64,000 nt of DNA, from contig CAYGZQ010000013.1 in assembly GCA_964354375.1 (NCBI GenBank), forward strand, positions 1-64,000, read 5' to 3'. Position 1 is the first letter of the stretch; each line of letters begins with the position of its first letter. Both the position numbers and the translations under genes were made by a program. Of the stretch, positions 33,468 to 41,261 are shown one piece after another. The notes beneath the pieces were generated by a model. That model ran no database searches. It had not been told where the DNA came from and worked only from the letters and a program-made list of their open reading frames with translations. Origin of the DNA: CAYGZQ01 sp964354375 [NCBI: uncultured Planctomycetota bacterium]. GTDB lineage: Bacteria > JAJVIF01 > JAPKYR01.

Positions 33468-34262
33468 TCAGTCCGCTCCTTCTTCGGAGCCGGAATCGGA
33501 GGTGGAGTCTGGGTCCTTCGCATCGCCGTTTCCGTCGGCGACAGGCGGCTCGACCGCGCTTTCCTCAGCCTCGGCGCGTTTGTGCTCCTCCTCCTCCTGT
33601 TGCTTCCGATATTCATCCGCCCATTGCTGAGCCTGCTCGGGTGTGACGAAAACGCCCATGGGGCTGAGTCCGGGCGGAGTGGCCTCGAGCGTCGTGAGCA
33701 CGATCTGGACCGCGTGCTGAGCGGGAAATTCCTTGAGCATGACCTTCATCCCGGCGCGAGGTCCGCCGCCTCCGGGTCCCGAGTCGTTGACGAACAGAGC
33801 CGACTGGCATCGCCCGTCGCTGTCCTTGCTGTCGATAGTGTTGACAATGCTCTCTTCCGCCGGCACCGCTTCATCCACAGACATTCGGCCGGTAGCGAGA
33901 TACATGATGTAAAACTCCTTGATCGCTTCGAACGGCGCGTGTGTGATGTAGGACTCGCGCAGGGCGGGATCTTCACCGGCAGGATGGATCCGCTGGGAGC
34001 CCGCAAAGACCGGCGCCAGGTGGGAATCGCGCTCGGACTGACCCTGTGCGGAGGTCCGGGAGTCTTTGTAGATCACCCGGCCCTGGTCGTCGACAAAATA
34101 CTCCGGCTCATTCGTTGTAGAGCCCTCATCAAGGACAACGGGCTTCTCTTGAGGCTTGGACGAGGGTTGAGCACGTTTCGAGCAGCCGAGCATCGACGGA
34201 AGGGTGAGGGATATCGCGGTCGCGACGAAAAACAATACCGTGCATGCTGATCTGGCTCTCAT
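33468..34262 (-). CDS. Lipoprotein with acidic C-terminal tail
   Basis: A 264-residue lipoprotein (SMLGC, Cys27). The middle (about 80-190: REYITHAPFEAIKEFYIMYLATGRMS to VQIVLTTLEATPPG) looks like a small alpha/beta domain, and the C-terminal 55 residues are Glu/Asp/Ser-rich (SEEGAD end). I do not recognise the family. It is located between the WecA/MraY-like gene (24-nt gap) and the ATP-grasp gene (3-nt gap), so co-transcription is likely. It could be a periplasmic partner of the other two. Confidence 0.75.
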   Translation of the reverse strand: MRARSACTVLFFVATAISLTLPSMLGCSKRAQPSSKPQEKPVVLDEGSTTNEPEYFVDDQGRVIYKDSRTSAQGQSERDSHLAPVFAGSQRIHPAGEDPALRESYITHAPFEAIKEFYIMYLATGRMSVDEAVPAEESIVNTIDSKDSDGRCQSALFVNDSGPGGGGPRAGMKVMLKEFPAQHAVQIVLTTLEATPPGLSPMGVFVTPEQAQQWADEYRKQQEEEEHKRAEAEESAVEPPVADGNGDAKDPDSTSDSGSEEGAD

Positions 34263-34286
34263 GTTGAAATACCTGACGGGGAGACA

Positions 34287-35486
34287 TTATACACCCGTGG
34301 CCGGCGGTTGGGATCGAAGCGTGAGACGTCTCTGCCTTACGTTGCTTGCACCAATCCTTACGGTCTCGACCGGTATCTTGTCGAGCTGTCTCCAGAACCA
34401 GATTCCTGCGGCGAGGAGGAAAGCGGCCTCAACGACCCCAAGCCAGGGGGGGCTGATCTTGGCGAGAATGCCGAATGCTCCAAACACTGCGCCGATCAGC
34501 CACACCAGGACCACTGCGAACGCTTTTGAGAAGCCGAAATTGACGAATCGATGAGAGGTGTGATCCTTTCCGCCCCACCAGAAGTTGATCTTCCGCTTTC
34601 CCCTGCTGAAAGCGACGAAGAAGGTGTCGAAGACGAAGACACCGACGACGAGTACGGGAGCGAGCGTGTAGCTCAGGACATGGAATCCCTGGGGCAGCGA
34701 CGCGATCTCGTAGGGGATGCGTCCGGTCATCAGTCCCAGGAAGCTTATGAAGAAGCCCAGCGTGATGCTGCCCGCGTCGCCGAGGAATATCGACGCCCTC
34801 GGGAAGTTGTAGGGGAGGTATCCGATGAGGGCGCCGACGAGGGCGAGGGACAGCCCGATAGCGACAGGATCGCCTCCGATGGAAGCGATCGCGAGGAAAC
34901 TGAGCCCGGCAACGATGCCCGTCCCGGCGGCGAGACCGTTCATGTTATCCATCAAATTAGCCGAGTTCGTGATCCCGAGCACCCAGAAGAGAGTCAGGAC
35001 CCATGCGAGAATCTGGCCGGGCAAACCCCATTCGACCGGGATGAAGAACACTTTTGCGCCGCCGAAAAAAAGGATGGTTCCGGCGATCGCAAGCATGAGC
35101 ATCTTCACGCCAGGGATCATGCCCAGGATATCGTCCCACAGACCGACAAGGAAAATGAAAGTGACTGCGCCCAGGATCAGCATCGGCTGGAAATCGTCCG
35201 GAAGGACCCGGGCCGTTTCATGGAGGACGATATAGGAGCCGGCGAAAAGGGCGATGAAAAGCGGAAGGCCGCCAAGGTATGGTGTGATGGTTTCATGGGT
35301 CTTGCTGCTTCCGGCAATGGGTGCGTCCACGATCCCGAAGCGCAACGCGATCTGCCGCGCGATGGGGGTGCCCATGATGGTGGCGAAGAACGGGATAGCG
35401 ATGATGAAAACGGGTGGCGTCCCGAGGAGATCGAGAGCGAAGGTCCGGTCGGACGCAAGAGGTGGTGAGGATAGTAAACCGAACAC
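34287..35486 (-). CDS. Polyprenyl-phosphate HexNAc-1-phosphate transferase (WecA/MraY family)
   Basis: A 399-residue integral membrane enzyme with about eleven hydrophobic segments that would transfer a sugar-1-phosphate from a UDP-sugar to undecaprenyl phosphate, the first step of a surface glycan. Signature sequences: LVGLWDDILGM, NLMDNMNGLAAG, IFLGDAGSITLG and GKDHTSHRFVNFG (the His-rich cytosolic loop). A linked peptidoglycan cluster is absent, so a WecA-type role is more likely than MraY. Start is GTG 35486. A TATAAT on this strand ends 9 nt upstream, so the mRNA may be nearly leaderless. First gene of a three-gene operon. Confidence 0.87.
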   Translation of the reverse strand: MFGLLSSPPLASDRTFALDLLGTPPVFIIAIPFFATIMGTPIARQIALRFGIVDAPIAGSSKTHETITPYLGGLPLFIALFAGSYIVLHETARVLPDDFQPMLILGAVTFIFLVGLWDDILGMIPGVKMLMLAIAGTILFFGGAKVFFIPVEWGLPGQILAWVLTLFWVLGITNSANLMDNMNGLAAGTGIVAGLSFLAIASIGGDPVAIGLSLALVGALIGYLPYNFPRASIFLGDAGSITLGFFISFLGLMTGRIPYEIASLPQGFHVLSYTLAPVLVVGVFVFDTFFVAFSRGKRKINFWWGGKDHTSHRFVNFGFSKAFAVVLVWLIGAVFGAFGILAKISPPWLGVVEAAFLLAAGIWFWRQLDKIPVETVRIGASNVRQRRLTLRSQPPATGV

Positions 35487-35494
35487 GGTGGGAC

Positions 35495-35500
35495 ATTATA
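35495..35500 (-). promoter_or_regulatory. -10 box of the WecA-like operon
   Basis: TATAAT on the minus strand, 9 nt before GTG 35486. No good -35 box is seen. With a start site about 7 nt downstream the transcript would begin at or next to the start codon. Confidence 0.45.
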
Positions 35501-35621
35501 GCGAAACACGCCGCGCCGCGGACACTTTCCAGGAGATTTGGCGCCGCACGTTCTGCGTGGGCCGTGCGACAGGTGCGGCAGGAAAAATGCGTTTTTTTTG
35601 GCTGGAGGGACTCCGGAGGAC

Positions 35622-35650
35622 TTGACAAGTTTTGTTAGTTATGGTAACGT
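35622..35650 (+). promoter_or_regulatory. Promoter upstream of the 35869 lipoprotein
   Basis: TTGACA at 35622-35627, 17-bp spacer, TAACGT at 35645-35650. The -35 is perfect and the -10 weak; TATGTA follows immediately. The leader to the start codon would be about 210 nt. Confidence 0.5.
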
Positions 35651-35868
35651 TATGTAGCTTTGCTGAGGATTCGGAAGCAGAGAGGTCTCAGCGGTCGGGT
35701 GGGCGGTCGGTTCAACGAGGGATGAAGATAAAGCACACGGGAGAGCCATAAGGTTGATTTTTGGAAGTCATATGATAAAATGGCCGTCTCAAGTCCGCGA
35801 AGAGCGGGCTTAAGTTAGTCATACATTTTTCGAAAAAGGACCAGGCGCAGTAAGCGCGAGGTGGCCAG

Positions 35869-36330
35869 ATGATCGGGAGATCAATGATACTGATGGCAGT
35901 GATTATCCTTGCGGCGGGCGTTGTGTCGGCGTGTTCGTCGGATGACAATGCTGCGACGCCGGGGATGCGTGCAGTGGGAACGATCCAGGGCCGGGTGATA
36001 GACTTGGCGGCGGACGAGCCGCTCGCGGGCGTGAAGGTGGAAATCCTGTCAAAACCTTTCGTGACCGACCTGACGGGCACGGGGGAAATAGTTATATACA
36101 CAACAACGGATGTTAACGGGATGTTTCTGCGGAACGATGTTGCGAACGGGTCGGTGACCGTGTGGGTGAGCCGGGACGGCTACCGCACTCCCGATCCAAA
36201 GAACTGGGCCCTGTCCGCGGGGGGCACGGGCGAGTTCAGGTTTGAGATGGCTCCCGGCGAGGACCCGGTGCCCGAATTCGAGGGCGACGAGCAGAACGCT
36301 CGACCGCCGGATTGGTCCGAAGGCAAGTAA
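35869..36330 (+). CDS. Small lipoprotein with carboxypeptidase-regulatory-like domain
   Basis: A 153-residue lipoprotein (VVSAC, Cys22). The body (about 40-130) is a single transthyretin-like beta-sandwich of the carboxypeptidase regulatory type: GTIQGRVIDLAADEPLAGVKVE, TTDVNGMFLRNDV and VWVSRDGY. Such domains are structural or ligand-binding modules. Two starts are possible, ATG 35869 and ATG 35884, with GCGAGGTGG upstream of the first. It is followed by the PLD-like and NHL-type lipoproteins in the same direction, both of which carry the same domain type. Confidence 0.75.
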   Translation: MIGRSMILMAVIILAAGVVSACSSDDNAATPGMRAVGTIQGRVIDLAADEPLAGVKVEILSKPFVTDLTGTGEIVIYTTTDVNGMFLRNDVANGSVTVWVSRDGYRTPDPKNWALSAGGTGEFRFEMAPGEDPVPEFEGDEQNARPPDWSEGK

Positions 36331-36402
36331 CAAGAGAACCCGCCGCGTTTTGGCGGCATTAAGATCATATCCAGTTCCGAAGGAGAAAAAGGAGCTACTT
36401 TG

Positions 36403-37971
36403 ATGAGGATGAAAACCGTACTTAGCCTGGGGTTCCTCCTGATAGTGCTGATCCTCGCGGCGGGGATTGCATCGTGCTCGAATCCGGATGAGAGGCCGAT
36501 GGATGGGTTCTACGGAGGGTTTCCGAATCCGCTGCCCAAGTCGGCCGTGGGTCTCATAGTCACCGACCCGGTGTTTCGGCAAGTCGAGCCGGACCCGCTC
36601 ATCGAGGAAGCGTATCTTGCTGCGAACCTGCAACCGCTGACCTCAAGCGACCTGTGGGGATACTTCACGAACGCGACCCAGAGGATCGATCTGGTCGGTA
36701 CGCGAATCACCAACGCGCAGATGGTGGCGCGGCTGGTTGGAGTCGCGAACAAGGGTGTCCAGGTGAACATTGTGGCGGAGAAGGGGTATTTCGATGATGC
36801 CGAGTCCGCTCCGTTCATTTCGCAGCTCGCTCAGACGGGGCATGTGACGATGAAGACGGACAAGGACGACATCGCGAGGCAGGTCCATGCCCGGTACGCC
36901 ATCATTGACGATCACATTGTCCTTGCGTCGTCCGGTGACTTTCTCGACGACTCATTCAATACATCGATCAACAACACGCTTGTGTTCGACAACCCGAGGA
37001 CCTACGTGGACAGCAGCGGCCCCGGGGGAGTCAAGACCATAACCGATGCGTTTCTGTTCGATTTCGACCAGATGTTCAACATGGGGAGATTCGGCGGCGA
37101 CAAGGTGGTTCTGGGCCACAACACGTTCAATATCGGCGTCAGCGTGGAGGTCTACTTCGGCCCCAATGATAACCTTCTGGGTGAAGTGGCGAACGAGATC
37201 AATAACATGCAGAGCAGCATGATGTACGCGATCAACCAGGTGACGGATTCAACGATGCTGTATGTATGCGCGGCGTTCGGGGATGTCGGGCTGTACGATG
37301 CTCCGTCGAACCCGGACTACTCGGAGATCCTTCCGCTCGCGTTGCCCTTCGGCTGGCCCGGATTCAACAGCCTTAATCACAAGTTCATGCTGATCGATCT
37401 TCCGACCGATGTCACTACCACGATCGATCCGACAGTGCTGGGGGTTCTCGACCCTGTGGTCATAACCTGCAGCAACAACTGGACTCATAACGGGCTTGAG
37501 CTGAACGACGAGCAGATGCTGATAATCCACGACCTGACGCTGGGCTTTGAGTATGCGGTTGAGATGGGCGCGCTGGAGAGAGAGGCGATGGGATTGGGAG
37601 TCGTCTTCGGCACCGTGCGCACCAACAAGAATGTGCCGATCGCAGGCGCCCAGCTTACATGCGACAGCCTGGCGATTCCGGGCGGATTCTTCCCCGGAGA
37701 CGGGGGAGTTCCGCCGGAGGGCGAGTCGGATGCGCGAGGGAGTTACGGCATGCTTGTGCCGACGGGTTTCCTCAGGAACATCCAGGTCCTGGACCTCGGT
37801 GACGCAGGGGGCGCTTACCTGCTGCCCGATCCCATATGGGGCGACACCATGCCGAACCAGGGCTACAACCTTATGCCTGGTTCGAGTTACAAAGCGAATT
37901 TCTATGTGATACCCGTTCCTACCGGTACAGGTACCGGTACCGGCGGGGGTGGGGGCGGATTCGGACACTAA
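36403..37971 (+). CDS. Lipoprotein with phospholipase D-like fold, altered HKD motifs
   Basis: A 522-residue lipoprotein (GIASC, Cys25). It has two PLD-like halves. The first has QVHARYAIIDDHIVLASSGD (HxR instead of HxK, SSGD for GSxN). The second has LNHKFMLID (Asn where the second catalytic His should be), followed by CSNNWTHNGLELNDE, which matches the usual context of motif 2. Phosphodiester hydrolysis in the usual way is therefore doubtful. After residue about 400 comes a carboxypeptidase-regulatory-like domain (VFGTVRTNKNVPIAGAQL) and a Gly/Thr-rich tail. The start ATG 36403 has GGAG at 8 nt; a TTG one codon earlier is also in frame. Confidence 0.78.
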   Translation: MRMKTVLSLGFLLIVLILAAGIASCSNPDERPMDGFYGGFPNPLPKSAVGLIVTDPVFRQVEPDPLIEEAYLAANLQPLTSSDLWGYFTNATQRIDLVGTRITNAQMVARLVGVANKGVQVNIVAEKGYFDDAESAPFISQLAQTGHVTMKTDKDDIARQVHARYAIIDDHIVLASSGDFLDDSFNTSINNTLVFDNPRTYVDSSGPGGVKTITDAFLFDFDQMFNMGRFGGDKVVLGHNTFNIGVSVEVYFGPNDNLLGEVANEINNMQSSMMYAINQVTDSTMLYVCAAFGDVGLYDAPSNPDYSEILPLALPFGWPGFNSLNHKFMLIDLPTDVTTTIDPTVLGVLDPVVITCSNNWTHNGLELNDEQMLIIHDLTLGFEYAVEMGALEREAMGLGVVFGTVRTNKNVPIAGAQLTCDSLAIPGGFFPGDGGVPPEGESDARGSYGMLVPTGFLRNIQVLDLGDAGGAYLLPDPIWGDTMPNQGYNLMPGSSYKANFYVIPVPTGTGTGTGGGGGGFGH

Positions 37972-38026
37972 GAGCCTGACCTGCGACATGCCAACAGTAC
38001 TAAAGTAGACTTGGAAGAAGGAGTCA

Positions 38027-39862
38027 ATGATGCGGAGAATCTCAGTCATATCAACACTAGTTGTCCTGGCCGTACTGCTGACGGTGGCGGTCTGGGGCTG
38101 CAAGAACCCGGATGACGGAAGCAAGCCGGTAGTGCCGGATCCCCATGGACCCGGCGCGACCGGGGATCCTATGGACCCCGGCATACCCGAGCCGTTCGCG
38201 TACGAGTTCGGGCCGGTTGTGGACATCACGATCGAAGGGGACGGCGACATTGTTCTTGCCACGGAAGCCGGGCTGGAGCTGTTCACGCCGTACGGGGTGC
38301 ACAAGCGCATGATGTCGGCCTCGTATTACCAGGGACTGGCCATGTCGAACTTCGGCCAGGTTGACACCGGCCGAGGAATAATCGGTGTCGTCCCGGAGAA
38401 CATGTGCCTTCCAACGCCCGCATTTGACGATCTGTATGTCAGCGGCGGAGTGCCCGGGGTCAGCTTTGATCCGATCTGGTGGGGAGGCGAGCCGGACCCC
38501 TATATGCCCCCCGGCACGTGCGTTAACTTCGCCTCGTCGTCGACTTTCGGGAGCTGCGATTGCACGCCGCACCCGATAGCCTACCACCCTCTGAACCCCC
38601 CGTATCTCTTCCAGAAGGTGTACACCCCGAACTGCATCGCGGACTCCGACTGCGACTGGCCGTTCACGAACACGATCGACGTGAACGACTATGCGATCGT
38701 CGCATACCACCCGGATGCTCCGTGGGTGCCGGACTACATGTACCCGATATTCGAAGGCGGGCAGGACTATCTCGTCTACTACGATTACCCGACATACATG
38801 GGTCTGCAGAATGCCGCTGCGGCCCTCGGCGTTGTCCCTGCATGCGCCATAAACAGCAATTTCATCGTCTGGGACCTCACGTCCATCAACTACATGTCGA
38901 CTCGAAGCGGCATGACCACTTCCAACATCTGCGACTTCGAGTTCGACAACTTGCACAGGCTGATCTGGGTTATGCCGAACGCGGACAGCATAGCGATCAC
39001 AGAGCCTGTGGTGTTCGGGGCGCCGATCGTCGTGCAGAAGACCATCGGCGGACGCCAGAACGGCATGGGCACCCTTCCCGGCGAGTTCCAGGGACCCAGG
39101 GCTTTGGCCATCGATCCCAGGAACCAGAACATTGTCGTCTCCGACACCGGCAACAAGCGCGTCCAGATTTTCGACAATGACGGCAACTACATTCGCGAGT
39201 TCGGCGCTGCGGACCCGACGTTCACGCCTGCAGCGATCCGTGTCGATGCGTTCGGGGCCATCTATGTGTCCAACATCAACCCGAACAGGGCCGAGGGCGA
39301 CAACCTCAGAATCTACAATGAGTACGGAAGCCCGGTGATCTTCGGCACGATCGAGGGCTGGGTCTTCGATAAGGACACCAACCAGCCGCTGGACAACGCA
39401 AGGGTTATGGTGCAGTCCACATTTAATGCGCTGAGTGACATTACCGACGAGAACGGTTACTTCGAGTTCCCCGCGGTTGCTCAGGGCACCCACAATATCG
39501 TGGCGGAGAAGTACGGGTTCAATTCCGGCCAGGTGAACGTGACGGTCAACGGAGGCTACAAGAGCAAGGTTGACATCTACCTCAAGAGAGTCATGACCGA
39601 GCCTCCGGGATACGGGCAGGTCACCGGCACGGTGTTCTCGAGCCTGTACAACAAGCCGCAGCCGGGTCTGACGGCCGAGATTGTCGGGGCCGGAATCTCC
39701 AACCAGACGAACGGAAACGGCGAGTTCACCCTGTACAACGTGCCCGAGGGCGAGCATACCTTCCGGCTCACCGGCAACGGCACTATCTACTACGAGAAGT
39801 ACATCGTGGTCACCAAGGGCGGAATTGTCGACCTTGGAGTGATGTACCTGCCGATACCGTAA
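38027..39862 (+). CDS. Lipoprotein with NHL-like repeats and two carboxypeptidase-regulatory domains
   Basis: A 611-residue lipoprotein (AVWGC, Cys25). The central part contains NHL-repeat sequence (PGEFQGPRALAIDPRNQNIVVSD TGNKRVQIFDNDGNY, split here for length), the beta-propeller type often found on cell surfaces. A Cys-rich region precedes it (GSCDCTPHP, NCIADSDCDWP). Two consecutive transthyretin-like modules end the protein: GTIEGWVFDKDTNQPLDNARV and GQVTGTVFSSLYNKPQPGL. ATG 38027 has GAAGGAG at 4 nt, or ATG 38030 at 7 nt. The stop is followed by a strong terminator. Confidence 0.8.
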   Translation: MMRRISVISTLVVLAVLLTVAVWGCKNPDDGSKPVVPDPHGPGATGDPMDPGIPEPFAYEFGPVVDITIEGDGDIVLATEAGLELFTPYGVHKRMMSASYYQGLAMSNFGQVDTGRGIIGVVPENMCLPTPAFDDLYVSGGVPGVSFDPIWWGGEPDPYMPPGTCVNFASSSTFGSCDCTPHPIAYHPLNPPYLFQKVYTPNCIADSDCDWPFTNTIDVNDYAIVAYHPDAPWVPDYMYPIFEGGQDYLVYYDYPTYMGLQNAAAALGVVPACAINSNFIVWDLTSINYMSTRSGMTTSNICDFEFDNLHRLIWVMPNADSIAITEPVVFGAPIVVQKTIGGRQNGMGTLPGEFQGPRALAIDPRNQNIVVSDTGNKRVQIFDNDGNYIREFGAADPTFTPAAIRVDAFGAIYVSNINPNRAEGDNLRIYNEYGSPVIFGTIEGWVFDKDTNQPLDNARVMVQSTFNALSDITDENGYFEFPAVAQGTHNIVAEKYGFNSGQVNVTVNGGYKSKVDIYLKRVMTEPPGYGQVTGTVFSSLYNKPQPGLTAEIVGAGISNQTNGNGEFTLYNVPEGEHTFRLTGNGTIYYEKYIVVTKGGIVDLGVMYLPIP

Positions 39863-39890
39863 AGATCCTCGGCATCAGTGAAACCAACAA

Positions 39891-39919
39891 CGGAGCCTCC
39901 AAAGGGCTCCGTTTTGTTT
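39891..39919 (+). terminator. Intrinsic terminator after the NHL lipoprotein
   Basis: CGGAGCC (39891-39897) pairs with GGCTCCG (39905-39911), followed by TTTTGTTT. Confidence 0.8.
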
Positions 39920-39969
39920 CGTGCCAGTGCCGATGAGGCGGTTTGTGGCCCGAAAGCATGTGTTAAGCA

Positions 39970-39998
39970 TTGACAAAACCGGGGGGGGATGATATACG
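39970..39998 (+). promoter_or_regulatory. Promoter of the lipoprotein pair at 40068
   Basis: TTGACA (39970-39975), 17-bp spacer, TATACG (39993-39998) with an extended TGA in front. TATAAT at 39999-40004 is adjacent as an alternative -10. Confidence 0.6.
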
Positions 39999-40067
39999 TA
40001 TAATTGCAGGCAGGTGGGATTTGCCGGGTGGTGCCGACCGGCAGGGATCGGCGGGAGGGTTGTCCTG

Positions 40068-41243
40068 ATGAGATACATCTCCGTTGTCGCGATTCTGGCC
40101 GCGCTGCTGGTTGGCTGCGCCCGCGCTGGCGATGTCGTCTCCCCATCGACTCGCAATGACCTCGGGCAGACCCCTGCGGCTGAGAATCAAGGCCCATACC
40201 GTCTGTGGGGCGAGTGGACATGGTATATAAATGCCGACCATACGCGGGTTGATGTCGTACCCAATCGCTACGGGAGATTCCATCTGAACACGCTCAAGTT
40301 CCTCGAGAGCTACTGCACTGATTGTCTTGAAATCACGAACATTCACAATAACGGGGACGGGACGATCGATCTCGGTGTGAAAATCACGCACCCATTCGAC
40401 AATCTGCCGCAGTACACGGGTTTCGATGTCAAGGGGATCGTGATGTTCAATGCTTCGCATGAGGTCCCGTGGGAAAGTGAGCTGATATTCCCGCAACAGA
40501 ATCCCGTTTGGGTGAGTTGGCGAGTCAAGGGCGACCCCGAGGTGCTGAACGCGGACGGGTATACTCCGAGATGGAGTCCGTGGTGGGAGACGGGCTCGGA
40601 CCTTCCGATGTTCAATTACTGGCCCGGGAAATACTCGAAGGGCACACCGACCGGAGTGGTGAACGCTTTTCTGAATTTCTACACGGATGAGGAAAGGCAC
40701 ATGTTTCGGGTGAACAAGTCGGTGGAAAGAGTGTATCACATCTGGCTTCCGGGGGGACCTGTTGTGGCGGGTTACGCGGTAGAGGCCTGCTGGGAGCCGC
40801 CATTAGTAAGCCCGGTGACCGATCCCGCGAGTGATTTCCCGATCTCCGCGAACCAGCCCGAGCCGTATTACTTCCGCTATGTCGTGAACGGCGGGAATAT
40901 AATAACCGAGGCTCCCTGCTGCGGGAAGCCTGATGACTGCAGCACGCTATGGATAGAGAGTCATACGTGGATTGACTTCGGGAAGTGGCACGGATTCGGG
41001 AGGCTTCCCGGCTGGGCGAAGTATATCAGCTACGATGTAGGCATCGACTACATGTGCCCCGCGGAGTCGCCGGCGCCGAAACCCGACTCATATGGGCCTT
41101 GGCCCATGTTAGAGGTATTCACAGACGCATTCCCGGATGGTACGTACCGTGGAGTTGCATGCCTTTATCCTTACCCTCAAGGCATATACTGGACCGATAC
41201 CGTCGCTTACGATGTTTTCGATTTCACAATAAACCTCGAATGA
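40068..41243 (+). CDS. Surface lipoprotein, minimal LWG-DWQ domain protein
   Basis: A 391-residue lipoprotein (LLVGC, Cys17). It consists almost entirely of the N-terminal domain shared by the large lipoproteins, in its CxxC form: YRLWGEWTWYIN, VVPNRYGRFHLN, ESYCTDCLEITNIHNN, THPFDNLPQYTGFDV, LNADGYTPRWSPWWE, YWPGKYSKG, VEACWEPP and EPYYFRYVV. The DWQ block is replaced by a different Cys-containing end (APCCGKPDDCS). This shows that the domain can stand alone. ATG 40068 has GGGAGGG. It forms an operon with the next gene (18-nt gap). Confidence 0.82.
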   Translation: MRYISVVAILAALLVGCARAGDVVSPSTRNDLGQTPAAENQGPYRLWGEWTWYINADHTRVDVVPNRYGRFHLNTLKFLESYCTDCLEITNIHNNGDGTIDLGVKITHPFDNLPQYTGFDVKGIVMFNASHEVPWESELIFPQQNPVWVSWRVKGDPEVLNADGYTPRWSPWWETGSDLPMFNYWPGKYSKGTPTGVVNAFLNFYTDEERHMFRVNKSVERVYHIWLPGGPVVAGYAVEACWEPPLVSPVTDPASDFPISANQPEPYYFRYVVNGGNIITEAPCCGKPDDCSTLWIESHTWIDFGKWHGFGRLPGWAKYISYDVGIDYMCPAESPAPKPDSYGPWPMLEVFTDAFPDGTYRGVACLYPYPQGIYWTDTVAYDVFDFTINLE

Positions 41244-41261
41244 GGAGAACGGAGGAAGCAG

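Larger units (their letters stand above)
35487..35868. other. Divergent promoter region
   Basis: Carries the minus-strand -10 at 35495-35500 for the WecA-like operon and a plus-strand promoter at 35622-35650 for the lipoprotein series. A run of T near 35590-35600 and A+T-rich string at 35770 are otherwise unexplained. Confidence 0.5.

Noticed and set aside
38057-39757. 566-codon minus-strand frame opposite the NHL lipoprotein
   Set aside because: No SD or recognisable domain; the plus strand has a lipobox and known modules.
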